From Niallia endozanthoxylica (GTDB lineage Bacteria > Bacillota > Bacilli > Bacillales > Cytobacillaceae), in assembly GCF_008710145.1 (NCBI RefSeq), contig NZ_VYKL01000062.1:1-33268 (forward strand): a stretch of 33,268 bases of DNA. Reading direction: 5' to 3'. Positions 24,833 through 32,880 of this stretch are shown in pieces. Numbering within the stretch: the stretch's first letter is position 1; each line of letters begins with the position of its first letter. The notes below the pieces were generated by a model. That model was given only the letters and a program-made list of their open reading frames with translations. It was not told the DNA's origin and did no database searches. The translations under genes and the position numbers were made by a program.

Positions 24833-25519
24833 ATGAATAGTACATATAAATATGAAGTTCAATTACCCGAAAAAATGGAAAATGGAAAGAAATATCCTGT
24901 TATATTTGCCCTACATGGAATTGGATATGAAGAACAATCTATGTTGAATTTAATAGACGAATTAAAAGAGGATTATATTTTAATAGGGATTCAAGGTAAT
25001 CTGACTTATGAAAATGGATATGCCTATTATTATTTAAAGAATTATGGCAAACCTGAGCGTGAGTTATTTGATAGCAGTATGGAGAAATTAAAGAACTTTA
25101 TAGAGGAAGCTTCCAATCATTATCCGATTGACCCGGATAGAAAATATTTAATCGGATTTAGCCAAGGTGCTATTCTTAGCATGTCACTAGCCTTAATTTT
25201 AGGAGATTCAATCAAGGGAGTTATTCCGATGAATGGATACATTCCACAATTTGTAAAAGAAGAGTATACGTTAAAGTCCATAGCCCACTTGTCAGTCTTT
25301 CTTTGTCAAGGTGCGACTGATCCAATCTTCCCATTAAATATTGGACAGGAAAACTATGATTACCTTTTTGAAAAGGCCAGATCCGTAAAATATACCATTT
25401 ATCCAACAGCCCATGAAGTTTCAGATAATAATAAGCAAGACGTTGTTGCATGGCTTCGTCAAGAATTAGAAACTAATACTCAAAATATGGGGTTAAACCA
25501 ATTCGTCTCTAAAGATTAA
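24833..25519 (+). CDS. Alpha/beta hydrolase, esterase type
   Basis: 228 residues from ATG at 24833, chosen because GGAGG lies nine bases before it. The fold and triad are clear: nucleophile S110 in GFSQGA, D163 in QGATDPIFP and H194 in PTAHEVS, with the oxyanion segment FALHGIG. The profile is that of the carboxylesterase/phospholipase or PHB-depolymerase-like branch rather than of the meta-cleavage hydrolases. It might release the phenolic substrate from an ester, but nothing in the sequence shows the substrate. It has no signal peptide and is likely cytoplasmic. Genes on both sides belong to the aromatic cluster and the spacing suggests a common operon. Confidence 0.8.
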   Translation: MNSTYKYEVQLPEKMENGKKYPVIFALHGIGYEEQSMLNLIDELKEDYILIGIQGNLTYENGYAYYYLKNYGKPERELFDSSMEKLKNFIEEASNHYPIDPDRKYLIGFSQGAILSMSLALILGDSIKGVIPMNGYIPQFVKEEYTLKSIAHLSVFLCQGATDPIFPLNIGQENYDYLFEKARSVKYTIYPTAHEVSDNNKQDVVAWLRQELETNTQNMGLNQFVSKD

Positions 25520-25562
25520 AAAACATTTGAAATAAAGCAAACAAATGGGAGGAGAATTTCAA

Positions 25563-26402
25563 ATGGTAGAACAAGGGAAATTCATTGATGTCAAAGGAAT
25601 TCGAACACATTATAATGAAGCTGGCCAGGGAGAACCACTTTTATTAATCCATGGCTCTGGTCCAGGGGTATCTGCGTGGGCTAACTGGCGTTTAGCTTTT
25701 CCAACTCTGTCAGAATACTATCATCTTTATGCACCAGATGTGGTTGGATTTGGTTATACGGAAAGGCTGGAAAATCAGGAATATTCCATTGATGTATGGG
25801 TTAATCATATGATTGATTTTATTGAAACGATTGGTGAATCAAGAGTTTCAGTGATTGGAAATTCCTTTGGTGGAGCCATTGCCCTTCACTTAGTCAACCG
25901 TCGACCAGACCTGGTTAATAAATTAATCTTGATGGGGAGCGTAGGAATTGATTCCCCTCTCTCAGAGGGTTTGGATGCAGTTTGGGGCTACATACCTGGT
26001 TTCGAAAACATGAAAAAATTAGTTAAGATTTTTGCGTATGATCAAAGTATGGCAGAAAATGATGATTTAGTAGAGATGCGCTATCAATCTAGTATCCAAG
26101 AGGGATTTCAAGAGGCTTTTTCAAGTATGTTTCCCGCACCAAGACAAAGGCATTTAGATGCCATGGCTTTGTCAATTGATGAATTAAAAAACATCCGGGT
26201 TCCTGTGTTATTAATTCATGGACGAGAAGATAAGGTGATTCCTGTAGAAGAAACGAGTTGGAAATTAGCTAAAATCATCCCTAACGCAAGTCTTCATATA
26301 TTTCCACAATGTGGGCATTGGGTACAAATTGAGAAAACAGAACCATTTCTCACTCAAGTGATTGAATTTTTAAATCGATCAAAAGCAGCTAATCTTGTGT
26401 GA
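25563..26402 (+). CDS. 2-hydroxymuconic semialdehyde hydrolase type (XylF/DmpD-like)
   Basis: 279 residues from ATG at 25563; the ATG at 25545 overlaps the GGGAGGAG ribosome site. It matches meta-cleavage product hydrolases: oxyanion loop HGSGPGVSAWANW, nucleophile S101 in GNSFGGAIAL, D223 in HGREDKVIP and H252 in CGHWVQIEK. The enzyme cleaves the C-C bond of the ring-fission product made by extradiol dioxygenases, giving 2-hydroxypenta-2,4-dienoate and formate or a carboxylic acid. Together with the dioxygenase at 20055 it forms the core of a meta pathway. Genes for the next steps (hydratase, aldolase, acylating aldehyde dehydrogenase) are absent from this window. Confidence 0.9.
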   Translation: MVEQGKFIDVKGIRTHYNEAGQGEPLLLIHGSGPGVSAWANWRLAFPTLSEYYHLYAPDVVGFGYTERLENQEYSIDVWVNHMIDFIETIGESRVSVIGNSFGGAIALHLVNRRPDLVNKLILMGSVGIDSPLSEGLDAVWGYIPGFENMKKLVKIFAYDQSMAENDDLVEMRYQSSIQEGFQEAFSSMFPAPRQRHLDAMALSIDELKNIRVPVLLIHGREDKVIPVEETSWKLAKIIPNASLHIFPQCGHWVQIEKTEPFLTQVIEFLNRSKAANLV

Positions 26403-26463
26403 GACCAAACAGATTAAATATTGAGGATATTAATATAATTAGAAATAGATGGAGGAATATGAA

Positions 26464-26943
26464 ATGGATGATCGTCAATTTCGCACGGCAATGGGTAAAT
26501 TCACTACAGGGGTAACGGTGATTGCCACAGAAGTAGAGGGAGAGGGTGTACATGGAATGACGGCTAATGCCTTCATGTCTGTGTCACTTGATCCAAAATT
26601 GGTTGTAATTTCGGTTCGTGAACAGGCCCGAATTCTTTCTAAACTGCAGGAAAGTAAAATATTCTCAGTTAATATTTTAGCAAATGATCAACAGGAAGTA
26701 TCCATGATATTTGCAGGTCAGTTAAAGGATAAACAAGTAGAATTTGACCATCTTGATGGGAAGCCGGTTATTCCAGGAGCTATTGCACAGATTGCATGTG
26801 AAGTAAGTGCAGAATATGTAGAAGGAGATCATACGTTATTCATTGGAAAAGTAACAGATATTCATTTGGAAGATAAGGAACCACTTATTTTCTATAGTGG
26901 AAAGTACCGTTCGTTGGAAGAAGAGAAAATAGTTACGGTATAG
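26464..26943 (+). CDS. Flavin reductase, HpaC-like, partner of the monooxygenase
   Basis: 159 residues from ATG at 26464 after GGAGGAATATGAA; an ATG at 26449 overlaps the ribosome site. Family hallmarks are 'FRTAMGKFTTGVTVIAT', 'GMTANAFMSVSLDPKLVVIS' and the C-terminal 'HTLFIGKVTDIHLEDKEPLIFYSGKYR', as in the reductases of two-component flavin monooxygenases (HpaC, HsaB). It would reduce FAD or FMN with NAD(P)H and pass it by diffusion to the oxygenase at 21099. The gene order (oxygenase first, reductase four genes later) is loose but on the same strand. Confidence 0.9.
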   Translation: MDDRQFRTAMGKFTTGVTVIATEVEGEGVHGMTANAFMSVSLDPKLVVISVREQARILSKLQESKIFSVNILANDQQEVSMIFAGQLKDKQVEFDHLDGKPVIPGAIAQIACEVSAEYVEGDHTLFIGKVTDIHLEDKEPLIFYSGKYRSLEEEKIVTV

Positions 26944-26966
26944 ATTTTGGTGAACGGAGGAGCTGC

Positions 26967-27008
26967 ATGGAAACAATTTATTTAGACAGTTATAATTTGC
27001 AGGAATGA
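26967..27008 (+). other. Upstream in-frame extension of FAD synthetase ending in TGA
   Basis: ATG at 26967 follows a strong GGAGGAGC site. It encodes METIYLDSYNLQE and then TGA (27006-27008), in the same frame as the downstream gene, whose open frame continues directly after it (QQKANSNVMALGFFDG). This looks like the original start of the FAD synthetase gene, separated from it by a single nonsense codon. The base after TGA is C, a context known to favour readthrough. Confidence 0.6.
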
Positions 27009-27032
27009 CAGCAGAAGGCAAATTCAAATGTT

Positions 27033-27623
27033 ATGGCTCTTGGATTTTTTGATGGTATCCATTATGGACATCTAGAAGTTATTCAAACAGCTAAAGGGAT
27101 AGCAAGGGATAAAGAGTTGTCTCTTAGCGCTATGAGTTTCTTTCCGCACCCAAAAGTTGTGATTTCTGATGGGAAAGAACAGGTAAACTATTTAATGCCC
27201 ATTACTGAAAAGGAGAAGATACTTGAGTCTCTAGGTGTTGATACGTTTTACATCGTTAAATTTGATAAAACTTTTGCACAACTTTCTCCTGAAGAATTTG
27301 TGGCAGATTATCTGATTAGTCTTGGTGTTGTCCATGCAGTTGCTGGTTTCGACTTTACTTATGGTAGAAGAGGGCTTGGGAATTTGAACCGTTTAAAGCA
27401 AGATTCCAAGGGCCATATTGAAGCCACACAAGTAGAAAAGGTAGAGTGTGAGGGAGTAAAAATTAGTTCAACTCGTATAAGGGAAATGTTGTTACAAGGT
27501 AGGGTAGAAGAAGGCTTTAGATATCAAAAACTAAGGTTAGCTAAGAAAATGCTAGAATTAATTAAAGAAAATCCGACGATACAGGGTCACCGCCCATATT
27601 TTTTCATCTGCTATTATGCCTAA
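27033..27623 (+). CDS. RibF/RibC-like FAD synthetase, adenylyltransferase domain only
   Basis: 196 residues as an uninterrupted frame from ATG at 27033. It has the nucleotidyltransferase motifs of the bifunctional FAD synthetase: GFFDGIHYGHLEVI (HxGH), SFFPHPKVV, 'AGFDFTYGRRGLGNLNRL' and KISSTRIREMLLQGRVEEG. The riboflavin kinase domain that normally follows is absent; after 'VEEG' the protein ends in an unrelated tail of about 35 residues. No good ribosome site precedes 27033; the natural site lies at 26967 before an in-frame TGA. It is either decayed, translated by readthrough or re-initiation, or a short adenylyltransferase that supplies FAD to the monooxygenase. The position in the cluster supports a flavin-supply role. 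Confidence 0.7.
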   Translation: MALGFFDGIHYGHLEVIQTAKGIARDKELSLSAMSFFPHPKVVISDGKEQVNYLMPITEKEKILESLGVDTFYIVKFDKTFAQLSPEEFVADYLISLGVVHAVAGFDFTYGRRGLGNLNRLKQDSKGHIEATQVEKVECEGVKISSTRIREMLLQGRVEEGFRYQKLRLAKKMLELIKENPTIQGHRPYFFICYYA

Positions 27624-27642
27624 TTGGAAGGAGAGAGAAGAT

Positions 27643-28416
27643 TTGAAGCAGTATGAGAGAGAGGTTATTTCAATACCTGCAAGCGGAACTCTAGATTTAA
27701 TATTTAAATATAGTATCCATGCTCATCCAGATAAGAAAGGTTATGAGTATAAAAACTCCCTCTATTATACGTTTAGAGGAAAGGGAGGGATAATGGAGAG
27801 ATTGTATTTTGTTGAGGAAATTTTTAAACTTAATCCTTATGACATAAATATGATTAATAATACAATAAAAGATGCAAAGAAAAAGGAGAGAGTTATTCAT
27901 TATATTGAAGAAAGAAAAAATACGTATGGTTTTAATGAACAGAATACTCCTTATAAATTCTATACACTAAAGCCATTTCTTGAATTAAAAAATAAGCCAA
28001 AACACCCGAAGCAAGCAAACCATTGTTACTTTACGATAAATGAACTTTTGAGTGGAAAAACAGAACTAAATACTTCTAATGAAAATACCAACGTTTCATA
28101 CTTAGAAGGCTCTGTTCAAAAAGTATTGGTTAATAAGTATGAAAGAAATCCAAAGGCACGACAAGAATGTTTGACACATTATGGTTATAATTGTGTTATT
28201 TGTAATTTTAATTTTGAAAAAGCTTATGGGGAATTAGCAAAAGGAATTATCCACGTTCATCATATAAAGCCATTACATGAAATTGCTAGTACATATGAGG
28301 TAGACCCTATTAAAGATTTGCGACCTGTTTGTCCAAATTGCCATTCTGTGATTCATAGTAGAAGACCAGCATATGAAATCGAGGAGTTAAGAGAAATTCT
28401 GAAGCAGTTAAAGTAA
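27643..28416 (+). CDS. HNH endonuclease-domain protein
   Basis: 257 residues from TTG at 27643, nine bases after AAGGAG; an in-frame ATG at 27616 has no ribosome site. The C-terminal 85 residues are a clear HNH nuclease with zinc knuckles: ECLTHYGYNCVICNFNF, then GIIHVHHIKPLHEI, then DLRPVCPNCHSVIHSRRP. The N-terminal 165 residues (PASGTLDLIFKYSIHAHPD; FYTLKPFLELKNKPKH) are not recognised and may bind DNA, as in modification-dependent restriction enzymes. It is the last plus-strand gene before the selC-like relic and the recombinase, so it may belong to the integrated element rather than to the aromatic cluster. Confidence 0.75.
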   Translation: MKQYEREVISIPASGTLDLIFKYSIHAHPDKKGYEYKNSLYYTFRGKGGIMERLYFVEEIFKLNPYDINMINNTIKDAKKKERVIHYIEERKNTYGFNEQNTPYKFYTLKPFLELKNKPKHPKQANHCYFTINELLSGKTELNTSNENTNVSYLEGSVQKVLVNKYERNPKARQECLTHYGYNCVICNFNFEKAYGELAKGIIHVHHIKPLHEIASTYEVDPIKDLRPVCPNCHSVIHSRRPAYEIEELREILKQLK

Positions 28417-28575
28417 TTTTTTTAATGCAATATTTTACTTATGGAAGTTGATAGACAATTTATTAGCCCTATATAAAAAAGAAGAAGCTAATAAACGTTG
28501 ATTTATCTTATAAATGAAAAAATATAGGAGTGGAAAAAACTTCTTAATACCCAAGAACGATAGTGGAATTTAATA
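28417..28575. other. Short intergenic with an 8-bp inverted repeat
   Basis: TTATTAGC (28460-28467) and GCTAATAA (28486-28493) can pair around an 18-base loop. No T run follows, so it is not a clear terminator. No gene seen. Confidence 0.3.
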
Positions 28576-28589
28576 TTTTTTGGTATAAT
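28576..28589 (+). promoter_or_regulatory. Extended -10 promoter before the selC-like relic
   Basis: TGGTATAAT gives an extended -10 (TG-N-TATAAT, TATAAT at 28584-28589) about 40 bases before the tRNA-like segment; no good -35 box. Confidence 0.4.
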
Positions 28590-28627
28590 TTAGATAGAAA
28601 GCTATAGACTAGACCAATGGAAAAAAT

Positions 28628-28742
28628 GGGATAAGACCGTTGTAATGCCTTGATAAGACTGGCTGACAGGGATACTGATGTCTTCTGCGGTCTTCAAAAC
28701 CAGTGTGGATGGCGTACCTCACTGTCTGAGTGTGTCCCGCCA
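28628..28742 (+). pseudogene. selC: tRNA-Sec (selC)-like relic, anticodon TCA
   Basis: The core reads GCGGTCTTCAAAACC with loop CTTCAAA, anticodon TCA at 28694-28696, the anticodon context seen in bacterial tRNA-Sec. It is followed by a long Sec-type variable arm (GTGTGG...CCTCAC; GGCGTACCTCAC is almost as in known selC). The end is GTGTCCC-G-CCA (28732-28742), i.e. a discriminator G and an encoded CCA; GTGTCCC can pair with GGGATAC at 28669. The T-arm with its GTTCGA loop is missing, the D arm is not recognisable and the anticodon stem has a bulge. It is therefore probably dead. A tyrosine recombinase gene ends 157 bases away. Confidence 0.5.
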
Positions 28743-28841
28743 ATTCTATATAAATTCTTACAAATAGAAAGCAAATACAAATGTTGGAATTATCGATTTT
28801 TAAAGATAAAGTGAAGTCTATTAAACTCATCATATAAGATT

Positions 28842-28871
28842 ACCCTTCAAACTTATTAACGTTTAAAGGGT
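28842..28871 (-). terminator. Possible terminator after the recombinase
   Basis: ACCCTT (28842-28847) pairs with AAGGGT (28866-28871), with further AAAC/GTTT pairing across one mismatch. The T tail is weak on the minus strand. Confidence 0.3.
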
Positions 28872-28898
28872 GAATAAATTATTTTTGAGTTTCTTCTA

Positions 28899-30047
28899 TT
28901 ATATATACTCCCCAAATACTTCAGGATTCCAACCGTGAATCGCATGTCTTTCCTTCTCAAAAATCTTTTCCAAATAGATCATCGTCGTTTCAATTTTTTC
29001 ATGTCCTAATGAACGCATAATCTGATAAATGTCTACTCCACTTTTATGAGAAATAATTGCAAAGGCATGGCGAAAAGTATGCGGTCCAATAGAAGATGAA
29101 CGATTTAAGAGAGAAGGAAGGTAGGTTTCTTTTATCATTTTTGTTAAATATTGGGATAAATAAGATGGTGTATAAGCTTTTCCTGTATTGGTTGTCATTA
29201 AAGGACTTTCCTTATCTGCCAACGATAGATTCTCAAGCCCTCGGGCATCCCGAAATATACGAATACTATCCAAGGTCTTTTCCTTTAAAGGAATCTGTCT
29301 CTGTTTGTTTCCCTTTCCTAAAACGTTCAGATAGTAGCTGTTGGTAATTGAATCATATTGAAGATCTCCTACCTTTAACTTACAAAACTCCTCATTTCTC
29401 AAACCTGTTGTAGTCAGAATATGAATGATTGTAAAGGCCACGGGATGTTTAATTCTACGAAAATAATCGAGTAGCTGTATGACTTCTTGTGGTCCAAGGT
29501 CACGATTAGGCCGATCATCTTTCCTTACTGTTGCAGTGAATAATCCTTTTTGCAAAGGTTCATGAATATATTCCACTTCATACATGAATTGTAGAAAGTT
29601 TTTAATAATCGTTGTTTTTCTTGCTAAGGTTGCTGGGGAGTACAATCCTTTTTTCTGTACATACGGACTTCTTTCTGCCAGCCATTCTTGGTACCTTCTA
29701 ATATGACGCGGAGAAAGTGATTTGAATAAAGAACCTTCTATTATATAGTCCATATCAATATTGATTTCTTTAGAATACTGAACTAGCTGTTCTACAAATT
29801 GTGTGAGTTCCCGTTCATATTCTTTGATTGTTCTTATGGATTTGTCATGCTGCCGATCCAAATGTTCCTTCCGGTATAAAAACCACTGAATCATTTCTAC
29901 ATCAGAAAAATCCGCAAATGGCTTTTCAAGATTTTTTTCCGCCAGATCTAATCGCTCTTGTAAACTATGAAGGGAAGAACTGTCTCCAATTTTCTTTTTC
30001 CATTCACTTACCTGAAGGTTTTTATTAGTTAATGTTAGATCATTCAT
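28899..30047 (-). CDS. Tyrosine recombinase/integrase
   Basis: 382 residues from ATG at 30047. An N-terminal SAM-like core-binding domain (about 60-170) precedes the catalytic domain. All active-site residues are present: R217 in TTTGLRNEE, K245 or K248 in LGKGNKQRQIP, H323-x-x-R326 in GPHTFRHAF, H349 in SLGHEKIETT and nucleophile Y358 in MIYLEKIF. It is therefore predicted active. Length and layout fit the XerC/D-like recombinases of Bacillus plasmids and integrative elements. The divergent neighbour encodes an HTH protein and the 3' side holds a selC-like relic, so it may be the integrase of an element once inserted at or near that tRNA gene. Confidence 0.92.
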   Translation of the reverse strand: MNDLTLTNKNLQVSEWKKKIGDSSSLHSLQERLDLAEKNLEKPFADFSDVEMIQWFLYRKEHLDRQHDKSIRTIKEYERELTQFVEQLVQYSKEINIDMDYIIEGSLFKSLSPRHIRRYQEWLAERSPYVQKKGLYSPATLARKTTIIKNFLQFMYEVEYIHEPLQKGLFTATVRKDDRPNRDLGPQEVIQLLDYFRRIKHPVAFTIIHILTTTGLRNEEFCKLKVGDLQYDSITNSYYLNVLGKGNKQRQIPLKEKTLDSIRIFRDARGLENLSLADKESPLMTTNTGKAYTPSYLSQYLTKMIKETYLPSLLNRSSSIGPHTFRHAFAIISHKSGVDIYQIMRSLGHEKIETTMIYLEKIFEKERHAIHGWNPEVFGEYI

Positions 30048-30449
30048 ATTTAATTCACCTTATTTCTATATTTATAAAAATAATGTCTATAAATAACCAG
30101 ATTATATATTTCTATGAATATATTAAGTTAATTACATTATAACAAATGCCTAAATGCATAGATATTCTAATCAACATAAAAAAACATTTCCTTTGTTTAT
30201 GTTAGATTGAGTATCTATATTATTTAATTCTATTATTATCTATATATTTATTGATGTTTAATTATATATACTTTAGAATAAGCTTAATAAAGTATGAAAA
30301 AATATATAATTTAATTTATATTGTTAATAGATATCTAATAATTATAACTTAATGATAATTATTTATTGCTTTTACTATTATTTAAGATAAAGAAAAAATA
30401 TATATGTAGGATAAAAAGTAGTAATTAAATATGGAAGGGGGATTTTGCC
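30048..30449. other. Very AT-rich divergent promoter region
   Basis: About 400 bases of unusually AT-rich DNA between the divergent recombinase and HTH genes, with many TATA/TAAT runs. Individual promoters cannot be told apart. A bend- or DnaA-type origin feature is possible, but no iterons are visible. Confidence 0.4.
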
Positions 30450-31442
30450 GTGGAATTGGGAAGGTCGGAGATCAATGAATGGTATACACAAAAACAAGTG
30501 GCTGAACGGTTAGGGGTTTCAAAGGCAACGGTTTACCATTATGCTAAACAGGGAAAAATCCGGAAAATTTCAGATCCTCACCGGCTGCACCGAGAAGCTC
30601 GATACTATAAAGAGGAAGTGGATCGTTTAGCCAGGGAGAGGGAGCAATATCCAACAGGTATGCGTCCTTCAGAAGTGGCCAAACAGTTGGGGCTATCTGT
30701 TCAAAGTGTCTATAAATATATCAAAGATGGAACCATTAAAGCTGTAGAAGTACCTTTCGGTGATGAACGAACGAATTATGTGATTTCAGAGGAGGCTTTC
30801 TTAGAAGCAAAAGAATTGTTTCAGTCCTTGGAGTTTGAGCGTGTTCGGAAAAATGAATATTATGATTCTGACTATAACATTGCGCTTTTTCAGTACTTCC
30901 AATCTCAAGACAGTACGGCTGCGAGGGTGATGAAGGATACAGAATTAAACTGGGGATTTTATCTTCCATACTATCAAAAATGGGTGAATTATAATGAAGG
31001 AATTGAAAAATATGGGCTGGAACCTTGTTATGAAATCCATAAAGATATACTAGATTATAAAGGCTATGTTCATATCCAGATTCCTAAAGGGGAAGATATT
31101 TTATATCCATTTATTGATTTTTTATATGAGTCTTGGGGAATTGAAAACGTAGGGATTCGGGAGCAGGAGCAGGGTGTATATATTTCGTTAAAGGCTGGAG
31201 AATTATCTCTTCCACAATCTATTCCTTTTAATTTGGACCTGCTTATTCCTTTTATAAAAGAGGGAACGATTGAGATTGCAGAAGGGTTATTTATTGTTCG
31301 GAGTGCTTATCGCAAAACGAATTTAGAACTGCCAATCAAGATGTTGGATGAGGTAAAGCAACTAGCAGAAAAAAAGAATCTTACCATGAGCCAGTGGGTA
31401 GAGCAGGTTATTCAACAAGCTCTACAAATGGAAGAATCCTAG
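30450..31442 (+). CDS. Double excisionase-like HTH protein
   Basis: 330 residues, GTG start at 30450 after GGAAGGGGG. Two tandem HTH_17/excisionase-type domains occupy residues 11-60 (YTQKQVAERLGVSKATVYHY) and 71-115 (MRPSEVAKQLGLSVQSVYKY). A middle domain of unknown fold follows (about 125-290). The last 30 residues (PIKMLDEVKQLAEKKNLTMS) look like a ribbon-helix-helix. It is likely a DNA-binding control or directionality protein of the mobile element and is divergent from the recombinase. A 116-base internal segment of this gene is repeated at 32881-32996. Confidence 0.75.
   Translation: MELGRSEINEWYTQKQVAERLGVSKATVYHYAKQGKIRKISDPHRLHREARYYKEEVDRLAREREQYPTGMRPSEVAKQLGLSVQSVYKYIKDGTIKAVEVPFGDERTNYVISEEAFLEAKELFQSLEFERVRKNEYYDSDYNIALFQYFQSQDSTAARVMKDTELNWGFYLPYYQKWVNYNEGIEKYGLEPCYEIHKDILDYKGYVHIQIPKGEDILYPFIDFLYESWGIENVGIREQEQGVYISLKAGELSLPQSIPFNLDLLIPFIKEGTIEIAEGLFIVRSAYRKTNLELPIKMLDEVKQLAEKKNLTMSQWVEQVIQQALQMEES
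30581..30696 (+). repeat. Direct repeat copy A (inside the HTH gene)
   Basis: This segment, coding from about the end of the first HTH through the start of the second, recurs at 32881-32996 in the same orientation with three mismatches in 116 bases. The flanks are unrelated. Confidence 0.9.
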
Positions 31443-31581
31443 AGAGAAAGGATTTGTTGCAACTCCTGAGGAATAATATAGAAATACACGATTATGGATT
31501 TAAAACAGTTAATATAGAGACATGTTTATAAAACATATATAATAGGAAGAAACTCAAATTCCCTATGAGGAGTGAGGCTGT

Positions 31582-32310
31582 ATGTTTGAACAAATTAATC
31601 AGAAAAAAGCGCTCTTAGATAGCAAACGCCCATTACCGAGATATACTATAAAAAGTTTACGTGAAAAATTATTAGTAGAGTGGACCTATCACTCCAATGC
31701 CATTGAAGGGAATACGCTCACCATCAATGAAACGAAAGTGGTTTTGGAAGGAATTACAGTCGGAGGCAAAACACTTCGTGAGCATTTAGAGGTTATTAAC
31801 CACCGAGAGGCGATTGCTTATGTAGAAGAAATTGTCTCTAAAGAAGAATCCTTATCTGAATGGCAGATTAAGAATTTGCATCGATTAGTACTTAAAGGGA
31901 TTAATGATGCGTATGCAGGCGTCTATCGAGATCAGCAGGTTTTTATCCCAGGTGCCTCACATGTACCACCAGCTCCTTATTTAATTCAGGAACAGATGGA
32001 ACAATTGATGACATGGTATCAATCAGAAGCTAAATCCCTTCATCCAGTGGAACGTGGAGCAATGTTACATGCTATTTTTGTCGGTATCCATCCATTTATT
32101 GATGGAAATGGTCGTACAGCACGCTTATTATTGAATTTAGAACTCATGAAGGAAGGATTTCCACCTGTCATTATTAAAGTCGTGAATCGTTTAGAATATT
32201 ACGATGCTTTAGATAAGGCTCATATATCAAAAGATTACCATGATTTTATTGAATTAGTGGCAAAAGAAGTAGAGGATTCACTCAATTTATATTTAAGTGT
32301 GACTAATTAA
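31582..32310 (+). CDS. Fic family protein, class II
   Basis: 242 residues from ATG at 31582 after AGGAGTGAGG. The Fic core HPFIDGNGRTAR is at 170-181, with catalytic H170. An N-terminal inhibitory helix carries S38-N-A-I-E42-G43, matching (S/T)xxxE(G/N), so the protein is self-inhibited in the class II manner. Fic proteins usually transfer AMP from ATP to a hydroxyl of a target protein; bacterial stand-alone members may act as toxins or regulators. It lies 139 bases after the HTH gene; no antitoxin gene is seen. No target can be named. Confidence 0.9.
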   Translation: MFEQINQKKALLDSKRPLPRYTIKSLREKLLVEWTYHSNAIEGNTLTINETKVVLEGITVGGKTLREHLEVINHREAIAYVEEIVSKEESLSEWQIKNLHRLVLKGINDAYAGVYRDQQVFIPGASHVPPAPYLIQEQMEQLMTWYQSEAKSLHPVERGAMLHAIFVGIHPFIDGNGRTARLLLNLELMKEGFPPVIIKVVNRLEYYDALDKAHISKDYHDFIELVAKEVEDSLNLYLSVTN

Positions 32311-32366
32311 TCGATGCTAAATTATAAAATGAAATTGATTTAAAGCTACCGGTTTAAAATACGTAA

Positions 32367-32766
32367 GTGCTCGTAAAATTAATAGAAGAAGGCAGGCTGA
32401 GGCTAAATAAGACTGTCGATGAAGTCATTGCGTATCATGATTCCTGCTATTTAGGCCGCTACCATAATGTGTACGATGCACCACACGATATTGATTCTAG
32501 GTATTACACTTGTTGAACCTGAACGAAACCGTGAAACAGCCATGTGTTGCGGAGCTGGCGGCGGACGTATATAGATTGAAGAGGATGCTGGAACGCGTAT
32601 CAACGTGGCTAGAACGGAACAGCTGTTAGAAACGAATCCAACTATCATCAGTACAGGCTATCCATACTGCTTAACGATGATCGGGGATGGCACAAAAGCA
32701 AAAGAAGTAGAAGAGAAGGTTCAGACATTGGATGTTGTAGAGATTTTGGAGAAATCTGTTATGTAA
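32367..32766 (+). pseudogene. FadF/YwjF-like iron-sulfur protein, C-terminal remnant
   Basis: Two frames encode the C-terminal CCG domain of a heterodisulfide-reductase-like protein: DEVIAYHDSCYLGRYHNVYD, then ITLVEPERNRETAMCCGAGG, then IINVART-type, GTKAKEVEEKVQTLDVVEIL. The pattern agrees with Bacillus YwjF/FadF, linked to fatty acid oxidation. Lesions are a frameshift near 32496, TAG at 32572-32574 where a Trp is expected (GGGRMWIEE), and Tyr for the Cys of the usual TGCPYC (here TGYPYC). The whole N-terminal part is missing. It is a dead gene remnant, closed by a good terminator. Confidence 0.8.
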
Positions 32767-32774
32767 TGCGATTC

Positions 32775-32820
32775 AATCGCGTAGGAAGTGGTGATTAGCC
32801 TCATCCTACGCGATTTTTAT
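32775..32820 (+). terminator. Terminator after the FadF remnant
   Basis: A perfect 12-bp stem AATCGCGTAGGA (32775-32786) / TCCTACGCGATT (32804-32815), followed by TTTATTTC. Confidence 0.85.
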
Positions 32821-32880
32821 TTCTTAATTTGTTTATAGAGTCGATAGCAAGTTCTTTTTTTATTTTATAAATTATAATAA

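Noticed and set aside
28669..28742. Functional canonical tRNA at the selC-like site
   Set aside because: Although 7 acceptor pairs and CCA can be drawn, there is no D arm and no T-arm with GTTCGA, so a working tRNA is unlikely.
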